From AC-32 sp963717725 (lineage in GTDB: Bacteria; Actinomycetota; Thermoleophilia; Gaiellales; Gaiellaceae), in the NCBI GenBank assembly GCA_963717725.1, contig CAVQWS010000026.1, positions 151,431 through 215,430 of the forward strand: 64,000 bases of DNA, written 5' to 3'. Positions 25,917 through 33,869 of this stretch are shown piece after piece (the first letter of the stretch is position 1; every line of letters starts with the position of its first letter). The notes under the pieces were generated by a model that made no database searches, had not been told where the DNA came from, and was given only the letters and a program-made list of their open reading frames with translations. A program made the translations under genes and the position numbers.

Positions 25917-27164
25917 GTGTATCCGATCGTCGTCTTCCTGCTCGACGGGCTCGCCGACCGGGCGCACGAGGTGCTCGGCGGGCGGACCGGGAACGAGGCC
26001 GCGGAGACGCCGAACCTCGATGCGCTGGCGGCGCGCGGCTCGACCGGCCTGCTCTATGCGGTCGGCCCGGGGCGGGCGCCGTCCTCCGAGGTCGCGCACT
26101 GGTCGATGCTGGGCTACCGACCCGACGAGTTTCCAGGACGCGCAGTCTTCGAGGCGCTTGGGCGCGGACAGGACGTGAGCGCGGAGCACGTCTTCGCCTA
26201 CGCGGCGCTGCGGCCGGCGGAGCGGCGCGATGACGGCTGGTGGCTCATCGGCCGGCCCGACCCGGAGCGTGACGCCGAGCTGGCCGAGGAGCTCGTCGCC
26301 CGCTGCGACGGGATCGAGCTCGACGGGCTGACCTTTTCGCTGGCGCACGTCTGGCGGGGCGAAGCGGTGTTGCGGATCTCCGGCGGCGCCGACGAGCGGG
26401 TCACCGACACGGATGCGTTCTTCCGGGCCTGGCACCCGCTGCTGCGTCCGCAACCGCTCGTGCCGGAGGCTGAGCGCACCGCGAGCGCCTGCGAGACGTG
26501 GACGCGCGAGGTGATGCGGCGCCTCGAAGGCGAGCGCCTCAACGTGATCACGCTCAAGTGGTTCGGCCGGCCGCGGCGGGTGCCGAGCTTCCTCGAGCGC
26601 CACGGCGTCTCCGGTGTCTTCGCGGCGGACTCGGCATTCCTGCGCGGGCTCGGGATCGCGCTCGGCCTCGAGCCGGTGGACGCGCGGGAGACGGACGACC
26701 CCGTCGTCGACCTCCGCGGCCGGGTGGCGCTCGCGCGGGAGCGGCTCGAGGCGGGCGACACCTTTGTCTTCTGCCACCAGAAGACGACCGATGCCGCCGG
26801 GCACACGAAGGATCCCGGGGTGAAGCGCGACACGATCGCGGCACTCGATGCGGCACTCGACGACTTGCCGACCGACCGCGCGATCGTCTGCATTACGGGC
26901 GATCACGCCACGCCGGCCTCGCCGGACGTGATCCACTCGGGCGACCCGGTGCCGCTGCTGGTGGCGGGCCCGGGCGTGCGGGCCGACGCGGTCGAGCGCT
27001 TCGGCGAGCTCGACTTCGCCGCCGGGATCCTCGGCCAGCTGCGCGGACCGGACCTGATGCCGGTGCTCCTGAACGCGGCCGACCGCCCGCTCTTCCTCGG
27101 CTCGCGGCCGACGCCGTTCGAGGGCGCGGACGGCTACCCGGCCCTGCTCGAACCGCTTCTCTAG
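25917..27164 (+). CDS. Archaeal-type cofactor-independent phosphoglycerate mutase-like protein (ApgM family)
   Basis: A 415-aa alkaline-phosphatase-superfamily enzyme. Metal and nucleophile residues are visible: Asp10 in FLLDGLAD, the PSSEVAHWSMLGY loop with the probable phosphoserine nucleophile Ser57, TTDAAGHTKDP, and GDHATPASPDVIHSGDPVP in the C-terminal half. ApgM interconverts 3- and 2-phosphoglycerate in glycolysis; other members act on phosphonates, so the exact substrate is not certain. The start is GTG 25917. The next gene on the same strand encodes heme A synthase, 10 nt on. Confidence 0.83.
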   Translation: MYPIVVFLLDGLADRAHEVLGGRTGNEAAETPNLDALAARGSTGLLYAVGPGRAPSSEVAHWSMLGYRPDEFPGRAVFEALGRGQDVSAEHVFAYAALRPAERRDDGWWLIGRPDPERDAELAEELVARCDGIELDGLTFSLAHVWRGEAVLRISGGADERVTDTDAFFRAWHPLLRPQPLVPEAERTASACETWTREVMRRLEGERLNVITLKWFGRPRRVPSFLERHGVSGVFAADSAFLRGLGIALGLEPVDARETDDPVVDLRGRVALARERLEAGDTFVFCHQKTTDAAGHTKDPGVKRDTIAALDAALDDLPTDRAIVCITGDHATPASPDVIHSGDPVPLLVAGPGVRADAVERFGELDFAAGILGQLRGPDLMPVLLNAADRPLFLGSRPTPFEGADGYPALLEPLL

Positions 27165-27174
27165 CATTCCTGCC

Positions 27175-28104
27175 GTGGAGGCCACCACCGCTCGCCTCAG
27201 GCGGATCGAGCTCTCGCCCGCGCGGTTCTTTCAGCTGACGCTCGTCTCGCTCGGCGCCCTCTGGCTGATCGTCGTCACGGGCGCGGCCGTGCGCGTGACC
27301 GACTCCGGGCTCGGCTGCCGGCACTGGCCCGGCTGCGAGCAAGGCCACCCGCTGCCCGCCAAGGACTACCACGCATTCATCGAGTTCGGGAACCGCGCGC
27401 TTGGCGGCATCGTGATCGTGCTCGTGCTGCTGACCGCGGTCTCGTCGTTCTTCGTGCCCGGCCTGTCGCGGGGCGCGCGGCGGCTGGCGCTCGCGATCTT
27501 CGTGGGCACGCTCGCGCAGGCGCCGCTCGGCTACCTCGCCGTCCACAGCGACCTGCACTGGCCGGTCGTGGCCGCGCACCTGCTGCTCTCGATGGCGCTG
27601 CTGGCCGGTGCGGTCGTGCTCGCGCTCGAGGCGCTGGCGCTGCGCTCCGGCCGCGCGGAGCCGGTCACGCCGCTCGAGCTCCGGCGCGGAGCGCTCGCAC
27701 TGACCGCGGCGGCCGGCGTGCTGCTCCTGACCGGGGCGCTCGCGACGGCCGGCGGGCCGCACTCCGGCGGCGGCGCGGAGCACGTCGACCGTCTCTGGCG
27801 GCTGCAGCCGCTGATCTACGTCCATGCCGCGACCGTCGGAGTCTTCGCGGTCTCGCTCGTCTTCGTGCTCGGCTACCTCGCCTCGCAGCGGCAGCGCTGG
27901 CCGCGGCTGTTCGGCCTCGGGGCGGCCGTCTTCGCGGTGCTGCTGGCGCAGATGGCGCTCGGGGAGGTGCAGTACCGGACGCACCTGCCCTGGCCGCTCG
28001 TGCTCGTGCACGTCGGCCTCGCCGCCGCGGTCTGGGCGTTGCTGGTGGCCTTCGTCACCGTTCTGTGGCGTCCGCCCGCGGCTCTGGCGGCAGGCCGCAC
28101 GTAG
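27175..28104 (+). CDS. ctaA: Heme A synthase (COX15/CtaA family)
   Basis: A 309-aa protein with eight hydrophobic segments, the normal CtaA layout. It oxidises the heme O methyl group to give heme A for cytochrome c oxidase. The extracytoplasmic Cys pair lies in GCRHWPGC after TM1 and the HAFIEFGNR helix has the first heme-ligand His. Further His residues lie in VHSDLHWPVVAAH and VHVGL. The start is GTG 27175. It indicates an aa3-type oxidase and aerobic respiration in the organism; the oxidase genes are not in the window. Confidence 0.9.
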   Translation: MEATTARLRRIELSPARFFQLTLVSLGALWLIVVTGAAVRVTDSGLGCRHWPGCEQGHPLPAKDYHAFIEFGNRALGGIVIVLVLLTAVSSFFVPGLSRGARRLALAIFVGTLAQAPLGYLAVHSDLHWPVVAAHLLLSMALLAGAVVLALEALALRSGRAEPVTPLELRRGALALTAAAGVLLLTGALATAGGPHSGGGAEHVDRLWRLQPLIYVHAATVGVFAVSLVFVLGYLASQRQRWPRLFGLGAAVFAVLLAQMALGEVQYRTHLPWPLVLVHVGLAAAVWALLVAFVTVLWRPPAALAAGRT

Positions 28105-28113
28105 ACTGACCGA

Positions 28114-29004
28114 GTGGCGGACGAGCTTCGCATCGACCATCGGCCGGAGCTTGAGCGGCCGATCCTCGTCGCCGCCTTTCGCGGCTGGAACGACGGCGCG
28201 CAGGCGGCATCTCTGGCGGCCGGATACCTGGCCAAGACGTGGGGCGCGGAGCGCTTTGCGGATGTCGACCCGGAGAACTTCTTCGACTTCCAGGCGACCC
28301 GTCCGCACGTCTCGCTCGAGGAGGGCCTGAGCCGCCGGATCGACTGGCCGGAGACGGCCTTCTACCACGCGCGGCCGGAGGGCCTCGACCGCGACATCGT
28401 GCTGCTGCTCGGGATCGAGCCGAACCTGCGCTGGCGCACCTTCACCGATCTCGTCGTCGGCCTCGCGCGCGACGTCGGGATCGAGCTGCTGATCACGCTC
28501 GGCGCTCTCCTCGCGGACGTGCCGCACACGCGCTCGGCCCCCGTGACGGGCAGCGCGAGCGACAAGGAGCTGGTCGAGCGGCTCGGCCTCTCGGCCTCGC
28601 GCTACGAGGGGCCGACCGGGATCGTCGGCGTGATCCATGACGAGTGCGGCAAGAGCGGCATCCCATCGGCGAGCCTCTGGGCCGCGGTGCCGCACTACGT
28701 CTCGCTGACGCCCAGCCCGCGCGGCGCGCTCGCGTTGTGTGAGCGGCTCGGGGACGTGCTCGGGATCCAGATCGAGGCCGAAGAGCTCGAGGAGGCGGCG
28801 CGGAACTACGAAGAGCAGGTCAGCGAAGCCGTCGCCTCGGACGAGGAGACGGCCGCCTACGTGGACGAGCTCGAGCGGCGCTCGGACCAGCTCGACGACG
28901 CGACCGAGCTCCCGTCAGGGGACGCGCTCGCCGCCGAGCTGACGCGCTTCCTCCGTGAGCGCGACGAAGAAGACGGCGAAGACCCCGCCGCCCGCGAGCA
29001 GTAG
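28114..29004 (+). CDS. PAC2 family protein
   Basis: A 296-aa PAC2-fold protein (proteasome-assembly-chaperone-2-like). The N-terminal segment ILVAAFRGWNDGAQAA and the GALLADVPHTRSAPVTGSAS loop are the family marks. A C-terminal extension of about 80 acidic helical residues follows (about 215-296). Actinobacterial PAC2 proteins are conserved near proteasome or nucleotide genes but their function is not settled. The start is GTG 28114, 9 nt after ctaA. The 3' end faces the convergent DipZ gene 6 nt away. Confidence 0.87.
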   Translation: MADELRIDHRPELERPILVAAFRGWNDGAQAASLAAGYLAKTWGAERFADVDPENFFDFQATRPHVSLEEGLSRRIDWPETAFYHARPEGLDRDIVLLLGIEPNLRWRTFTDLVVGLARDVGIELLITLGALLADVPHTRSAPVTGSASDKELVERLGLSASRYEGPTGIVGVIHDECGKSGIPSASLWAAVPHYVSLTPSPRGALALCERLGDVLGIQIEAEELEEAARNYEEQVSEAVASDEETAAYVDELERRSDQLDDATELPSGDALAAELTRFLRERDEEDGEDPAAREQ

Positions 29005-29010
29005 CGTCGA

Positions 29011-30660
29011 TTAGCCGAACGTGAACGCGTAGGCCGCGATCCCGGGCGTGAAGCGCAGCTCGAGCGCGCCCTCTGCCAGGTCCCCGTAGTGCAAGAGCGT
29101 GTAGAGCCGGCTGAGGCCGTTCACGCGAACCGTCTTCACCGGCCGGCCGCCGACGATCACCTGCATCCGGCCGTGGCCGCTCAGCACGAGGTAGACGTTC
29201 TGCGCGAGGAAGTGGAGCCGCAGTCGCGCGTTCTGGTGGGCGACGATCCGCTGCCGCTGGACCGACCAGACGCCGGAGTAGGCGAGGTCGTTGAGCGGGA
29301 TCTCGCGCGGGAAGCGGTAGCGCACCGGCACGTTCGCCGTGAGCGGCGAGCCGACGTAGCGGTCGAGCCGTTCCCAGCCGAGGTACGACTCGGGCGTCGT
29401 CAGGTGCTGGGGGGTGCGGTCCTTGACCGACGCGAGCTGCGCGCCGGACGGCTCCCCGAGCAGCGTCCGGATCGAGCGCTCGGTCTCGTCGTACTGCCCC
29501 TCGCCCTTCTTGATCTCGCGCACGTGGCCGCGCTTGTCGATCAGGTACTCGGCCGGCCAGGCGTCGTTCTGGTACGCCGACCACGTCCGGTAGTCGTCGT
29601 CGATCGCGACCGGGTAGCGGACGCCGAGCTTGCGTGACGCCTCGCGGACGTTCGAGGGCACGTGCTCGAAGGCGAACTCCGGCGTGTGCACGCCGACGAT
29701 CACGAGCCCGGCCTTGCGGTAGCGCTTGTCCCAGGCCTCGAGGTGCGGGAGCGTGCGCAGGCAGTTGATGCACGAGTACGTCCAGAAGTCGACGAGCACG
29801 ACCTTCCCGCGCAGTTGCTGCAGCGTCAGCGGCTTCGAGTTGATCCACTCCGAGATCCCGGTGAAGTCGGGCGCCGTGCCGTAGTCGGTCAGCGAGCCCG
29901 CGGCCTGCGGGCCGTGGAAGCGCGACTTGCCCCGGTGCTGGAGCTTCGCGAGCTCGTCGCGCGCGACCGAGCTGCGCTCGACGCCCTGCAGCGCGTGCGT
30001 GTAGTCCGGGAACCAGGTCTGCAGCTTCGTGTCGGCGTTGAAGACGAGCGCCAGCGCGGCCAGCGCGAGGACGACGCCGAGGCCGGTTCGCAACGCCTGG
30101 GCGTTCATCCGGATGCGTCGCGTCGCCCGCTGGCCGAGCGCGGCGATCGCGAGCATCGGCAACGCTGCGCCGAGCGCATACGCAAGCGTGATCGCGACCG
30201 TCTGCCAGCCCAGGTGCACCCGCGCGGCGTTCGCCGAGATCGCGCCGATGATCGGCCCGCCGCACGGCACGAAGACGAGCCCGAGGCTCGCGCCGAGGAG
30301 GAAGCCCCCGCCGAGGTCGCTGTTCGGGGTGCGGCGGCTAAGGCGTGCGAGCGGCCGCTCGATCCAGACCCCGACCTGCGGGAAGATCAGGCTCGCCGCG
30401 ACGAGGAACAGCAGCGCGATCGAGAGGTTGCGCAAGAAGTCCTGCGGCAGGTGCAGCTGGCGCAGCAGCCAGGTGGCGATCAGCGTGAACGTGGCGAAGC
30501 TGGTGACGAGCCCGGCGATGATCGCGTAGGGCCGCCGCCGGCCGCCGCTCGCGCCGCCCGCGAACAGGATCGGCAGCACCGGAAACACGCACGGCGAGAC
30601 CGCCGTGACGATTCCCGCGGCAAAGGCGATCGGGAGCAGGATCAGGAAGCGCCCGTCCAT
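29011..30660 (-). CDS. DipZ-like CcdA/thioredoxin/beta-sandwich fusion protein
   Basis: A 549-aa membrane-anchored thiol-disulfide protein. Residues about 1-210 are a CcdA/DsbD-type membrane domain with paired Cys in SPCVFPVLP (Cys24) and VPCGGP. Residues about 260-400 are an exported thioredoxin domain with CINC at 297-300. Residues about 410-549 form a C-terminal beta-sandwich domain as in mycobacterial DipZ. It carries reducing power across the membrane to reduce extracytoplasmic thiols, for example during cytochrome maturation. This one polypeptide replaces separate CcdA and CcmG/ResA proteins. The start is ATG 30660. Confidence 0.9.
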   Translation of the reverse strand: MDGRFLILLPIAFAAGIVTAVSPCVFPVLPILFAGGASGGRRRPYAIIAGLVTSFATFTLIATWLLRQLHLPQDFLRNLSIALLFLVAASLIFPQVGVWIERPLARLSRRTPNSDLGGGFLLGASLGLVFVPCGGPIIGAISANAARVHLGWQTVAITLAYALGAALPMLAIAALGQRATRRIRMNAQALRTGLGVVLALAALALVFNADTKLQTWFPDYTHALQGVERSSVARDELAKLQHRGKSRFHGPQAAGSLTDYGTAPDFTGISEWINSKPLTLQQLRGKVVLVDFWTYSCINCLRTLPHLEAWDKRYRKAGLVIVGVHTPEFAFEHVPSNVREASRKLGVRYPVAIDDDYRTWSAYQNDAWPAEYLIDKRGHVREIKKGEGQYDETERSIRTLLGEPSGAQLASVKDRTPQHLTTPESYLGWERLDRYVGSPLTANVPVRYRFPREIPLNDLAYSGVWSVQRQRIVAHQNARLRLHFLAQNVYLVLSGHGRMQVIVGGRPVKTVRVNGLSRLYTLLHYGDLAEGALELRFTPGIAAYAFTFG

Positions 30661-30695
30661 GCGCTATCGGTGCAGTCTCTGGTGGACGCCCGGCG

Positions 30696-33173
30696 TTACG
30701 CCTCGGCGGCCGGGGCGGTTTTCCGCTCCGGCTTGTCCGCGGCCGGCTTCGGCCCGTTCTGCGACTGCTTCTGCTGCTGGCCCTGCCCCTGCGCCTGGCC
30801 CTTCTTCTTACGCTTGCGCCGCCTGCGGCGCGAGCGGCTGCCCGCCGCCTTCGGTGCCGGCAGGTTGTCGGCGAGCGCGTTCGCGACTTCCTGAATCGTG
30901 CCGAGCCGCTCGCGGGCCGCATCGATCAGCTGGTTCGCGCGGGGCGTGTAGCCCTCGGCCGAGGCGAGCAGCGCCGCCCCGACCTCGCGTGACTGAGCCA
31001 AGGCCACATTGACGAGCTTGGCCGCGTTCTCCTCGTGCCGGTGGCCACGCGAGTTTGCGAGCGCGCCGAGCAGGCGCTTGGCCTCCGGGAACTCCGCGCT
31101 GGCACGCCGGTCCTGCACCTTGCGTGTCGAGCGGGCGAGCCGCCAGGTCCAGCGGGCGAGGATCTGCTCTGGCGCATCGACCTTCTCGTCGCCCAGCGCG
31201 CGCAGGAGTGTGCGGACGCCCTGGACGCGGTCCTTCTCCCAGGTCGGCGCCTGCGTGACGAGCGTGACCAGGTCGTCGAAGCTCGCGCGATCGACCTTCA
31301 TCGAGACGCGGTCGGCGAGCGCGGTCAGGCGCAGGCGGCGGTTCGGGTTCTCGGCGGCGCAGGCAGTCAGGAACTGCTCGAGCGCGCCGCGGTTGGCCTT
31401 GCCCTCGGTGAACTTCTTCACGAACTCGACGCGCTCGTCGAAGCGGACGGCGCGGCCGGCGATCGTGGCCCAGTAGAGCTGCTCGTCGTCGTCGAGGAAG
31501 CGCGGGTCGATCCGCTGCCACTCGCGGTCGATCACGGCCAGGCGCCGCTTGACGTCCGGCGTGACCGGCACGAGCCACGGCGCCGGCGAGAGCTTCCGCC
31601 GGGCCCGCCGCTGCACGCGGCGGCGCGGGGCCGGCGTGACGCGCGCGCCCTCGCGGTAGAAGTCCGCGTCCAACAGGCTGTGCAGCGAGACGACGCGCTC
31701 GTTGTGGGTCGCGCCCTTCGGGACGAAGTCGATGACAACGCCGGCCTCCTTGCGCGGGTGCATGCGCATGATTCGGCCGATCCGCTGCTGGTAGACGCGG
31801 CGCGAGGCCGTCGGCGCGAGGTGCATGCAGACCGTCGCTCGAGGCGAGTTCCAGCCCTCGGCGAGCAGCATCGCGTTGATCAGGACGTTGATCTCACCGC
31901 GCTCGTAGGCGGCGAGCGTCTCGGCGAGCTGCACCGGCGGCGTCTTGCCGCTGACCGCCTCGGCCTTGAGGCCGACCGCGCGGAACTCCTTAGCCAGGTT
32001 GTACGCGTGCTCGACGCCCGCGGCGTAGACGATGCCCGGCGTGTTCTCGAACCGCTCGCGGTAGAGGCTCGCGGCGGCCTGGTTGAGGGCCTGGTGGTCG
32101 AGCACCGCGGCCAGGGCGCGCTCCTCGAAGTCGCCGCCGACGATCGGCACCGACGAGATTGCGGCGGCCGGTGGCACGCGCAGGCAGCGCAGCGGCGCGA
32201 TCAACCCGCGGCGCGCGGCATCCCCGAGCGGGAGCTCGTCGATCGAGGCGGGGAAGACGTCCGAGACCTGCTTGGCGATCAGCTGCTCGGTCGCCGTCAT
32301 GCCGATGTAGATCGGATCGGAGAAGCTGCGGATCGCCTGACTCGTCTTCTCGCCGAGCGCGGTGTGCGCCTCGTCGGCGATCACGAGCTGGTACGTCTCG
32401 GGGTTCAGGTCGCCGTGGTGGCGCGCGAACCAGGCGTAGGTCTGGACGGTGACCGGGTTCGGCTTCTTCGGCTTCTTGCCCTTGAGGATCGCGTCCTCGA
32501 AGCGGTCGCCGTAGCCCTCGGTCTTCAGCTCGCGGTGGAACTGGGAGACAAGCAGGCGGCGGTGCGTGAGGATCAGGACGCCGAGCGTGCGCGCCGCCTC
32601 GACGAAGCCGGCGGCGGCGATCGTCTTGCCGGATGCAGTGGGGTGGCGGAAGCGGAAGCGCCGGCTCGCGCCCGGGTCTTTGCCGTGGTGCTCCTCGGGC
32701 AGCTCGAGCTCGTCGGATCGCTCCTCGAGGTGGACGCCGAGATCCTCCTCGTCCTCCTCGGGCTCGAGCTCGGCGGCCGCGGCGCCGTTGCCGTTGCCGT
32801 TCAGGTCGGGCTCGACCTGCGTGGCCGCGATCAGCTCCGTCAGCATTCCGGCGAGCGCGTCGATCTGGTGGCGGCGAAGCTCCGTGCCCGAGGCGAGCTT
32901 GGGCGGGCTCTGGCTCAGCACCCGCTCGAGCCCGAGCATCAGCGCGTAGCGGATCTTCCACTCGTACGAAGGCTCCCGCGCGCCGGCCTCGATCTCCGCG
33001 AGCGCGTCGTCCAGCGCCCGTCGCCTGGCCGTTTCGGACGCAAGCACGACCGCCGGATCTTCGTCCGGATGGAGGAAGGGCTCCCCGGCCCATGCTTCGG
33101 CCTGGAGGGCGGAAGCGGCTAGGCCGTCCGGAGGCTCCGGCGCCAGCGTCGGTTGCTCGGTCGTTTCCTGCAT
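30696..33173 (-). CDS. SF2 DEAH-box helicase with acidic insert and polybasic tail
   Basis: An 825-aa superfamily-2 helicase. Walker A HPTASGKT is at 177-184, DEAH at 267-270, TAT at 293-295 and a motif VI-like YQQRIGRIMRMHP near 475. Between the pre-domain (about 1-120) and Walker A lies an acidic low-complexity insert (about 121-165). Beyond the RecA-like cores is a long uncharacterised helical region (about 545-780), then a polybasic, Gln/Pro-rich tail (GSRSRRRRRKRKKKGQ...), typical of RNA or ribosome binding. It resembles RecQ/RAD25-like or type III restriction helicases in the core only. A nucleic-acid remodelling role is inferred; no partner is encoded nearby. Confidence 0.82.
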   Translation of the reverse strand: MQETTEQPTLAPEPPDGLAASALQAEAWAGEPFLHPDEDPAVVLASETARRRALDDALAEIEAGAREPSYEWKIRYALMLGLERVLSQSPPKLASGTELRRHQIDALAGMLTELIAATQVEPDLNGNGNGAAAAELEPEEDEEDLGVHLEERSDELELPEEHHGKDPGASRRFRFRHPTASGKTIAAAGFVEAARTLGVLILTHRRLLVSQFHRELKTEGYGDRFEDAILKGKKPKKPNPVTVQTYAWFARHHGDLNPETYQLVIADEAHTALGEKTSQAIRSFSDPIYIGMTATEQLIAKQVSDVFPASIDELPLGDAARRGLIAPLRCLRVPPAAAISSVPIVGGDFEERALAAVLDHQALNQAAASLYRERFENTPGIVYAAGVEHAYNLAKEFRAVGLKAEAVSGKTPPVQLAETLAAYERGEINVLINAMLLAEGWNSPRATVCMHLAPTASRRVYQQRIGRIMRMHPRKEAGVVIDFVPKGATHNERVVSLHSLLDADFYREGARVTPAPRRRVQRRARRKLSPAPWLVPVTPDVKRRLAVIDREWQRIDPRFLDDDEQLYWATIAGRAVRFDERVEFVKKFTEGKANRGALEQFLTACAAENPNRRLRLTALADRVSMKVDRASFDDLVTLVTQAPTWEKDRVQGVRTLLRALGDEKVDAPEQILARWTWRLARSTRKVQDRRASAEFPEAKRLLGALANSRGHRHEENAAKLVNVALAQSREVGAALLASAEGYTPRANQLIDAARERLGTIQEVANALADNLPAPKAAGSRSRRRRRKRKKKGQAQGQGQQQKQSQNGPKPAADKPERKTAPAAEA

Positions 33174-33281
33174 ACGTGCAGCACGTCGCCGTGCCGCGAA
33201 TCTCAGTGAGAGAGCGCGCTCGCGTGCAGTCCAGTGGGCGAGCGACGCTTCCGAATCATAGCCGATCCGCGGGCCGGCGGG

Positions 33282-33869
33282 CTAGCCGCCGAGGCCGCCG
33301 AAGACCGCGAACGGGTTCTGCGGCGTGACCTCCCAGACCACCTGGCCGCCCGGCTCGGCCTCGCCGTGCACGCGCTGTGCGAGCGCGTTTGCGTCTTCCT
33401 CCGAGGCGACGCCGACGATCAGGTAGCGCCAGCGGCGAACGACGTCGTAGCCCTCGCTCTCGAGCTGGTCGGCAAGCTTGTCGGCCTGGTCGTGTGCTGG
33501 CAGCTCGACCCGCACCTCCCACGGCGCGTGGTCGTGCGCGAGCTCCTCCTGCTCCCAGGTCCCCTGCGGGGGCTCACCCGACCAGCGTTCCTCCTCGGCC
33601 AGCCAGCGCTCGACGTCGACCTCGGCCTGGATGCTTTCTTCCGCTAGCTCGGCCTGGACGATCCCGCGAGCCTGCTCGGCCTGTGGCTGCGTTTCCGCGT
33701 AGACGAAGATCGTGTCGTCGTCGCGCGAGACCGCGAGGCGGTGACCCTGCAGCTCCTCGGCGAGGCGTTTGGCCTCGTCGGAGCCGAGGTCGAGCCCGAG
33801 GCGCTCAAGCAGCGTCTCGCCGTGCTCGGCCTCGTGCGGCTGGATCCGGATGCGCCAGTTGTCGCTCAT
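33282..33869 (-). CDS. Protein of unknown function with two ferredoxin-like (SPOR-like) repeats
   Basis: A 195-aa acidic cytosolic protein. Two similar beta-alpha-beta halves are visible: EELQGHRLAVSRDDDTIFVYAETQPQAEQ and WEVRVELPAHDQADKLADQLESEG followed by DVVRRWRYLIVGVASEEDANAL. Both have the look of ferredoxin-fold or SPOR-like domains. No signal peptide or catalytic motif is seen. The ATG forms an ATGA overlap with the stop of the 3-hydroxyacyl-CoA dehydrogenase gene, so it is co-transcribed with the fatty-acid oxidation genes. Confidence 0.75.
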   Translation of the reverse strand: MSDNWRIRIQPHEAEHGETLLERLGLDLGSDEAKRLAEELQGHRLAVSRDDDTIFVYAETQPQAEQARGIVQAELAEESIQAEVDVERWLAEEERWSGEPPQGTWEQEELAHDHAPWEVRVELPAHDQADKLADQLESEGYDVVRRWRYLIVGVASEEDANALAQRVHGEAEPGGQVVWEVTPQNPFAVFGGLGG

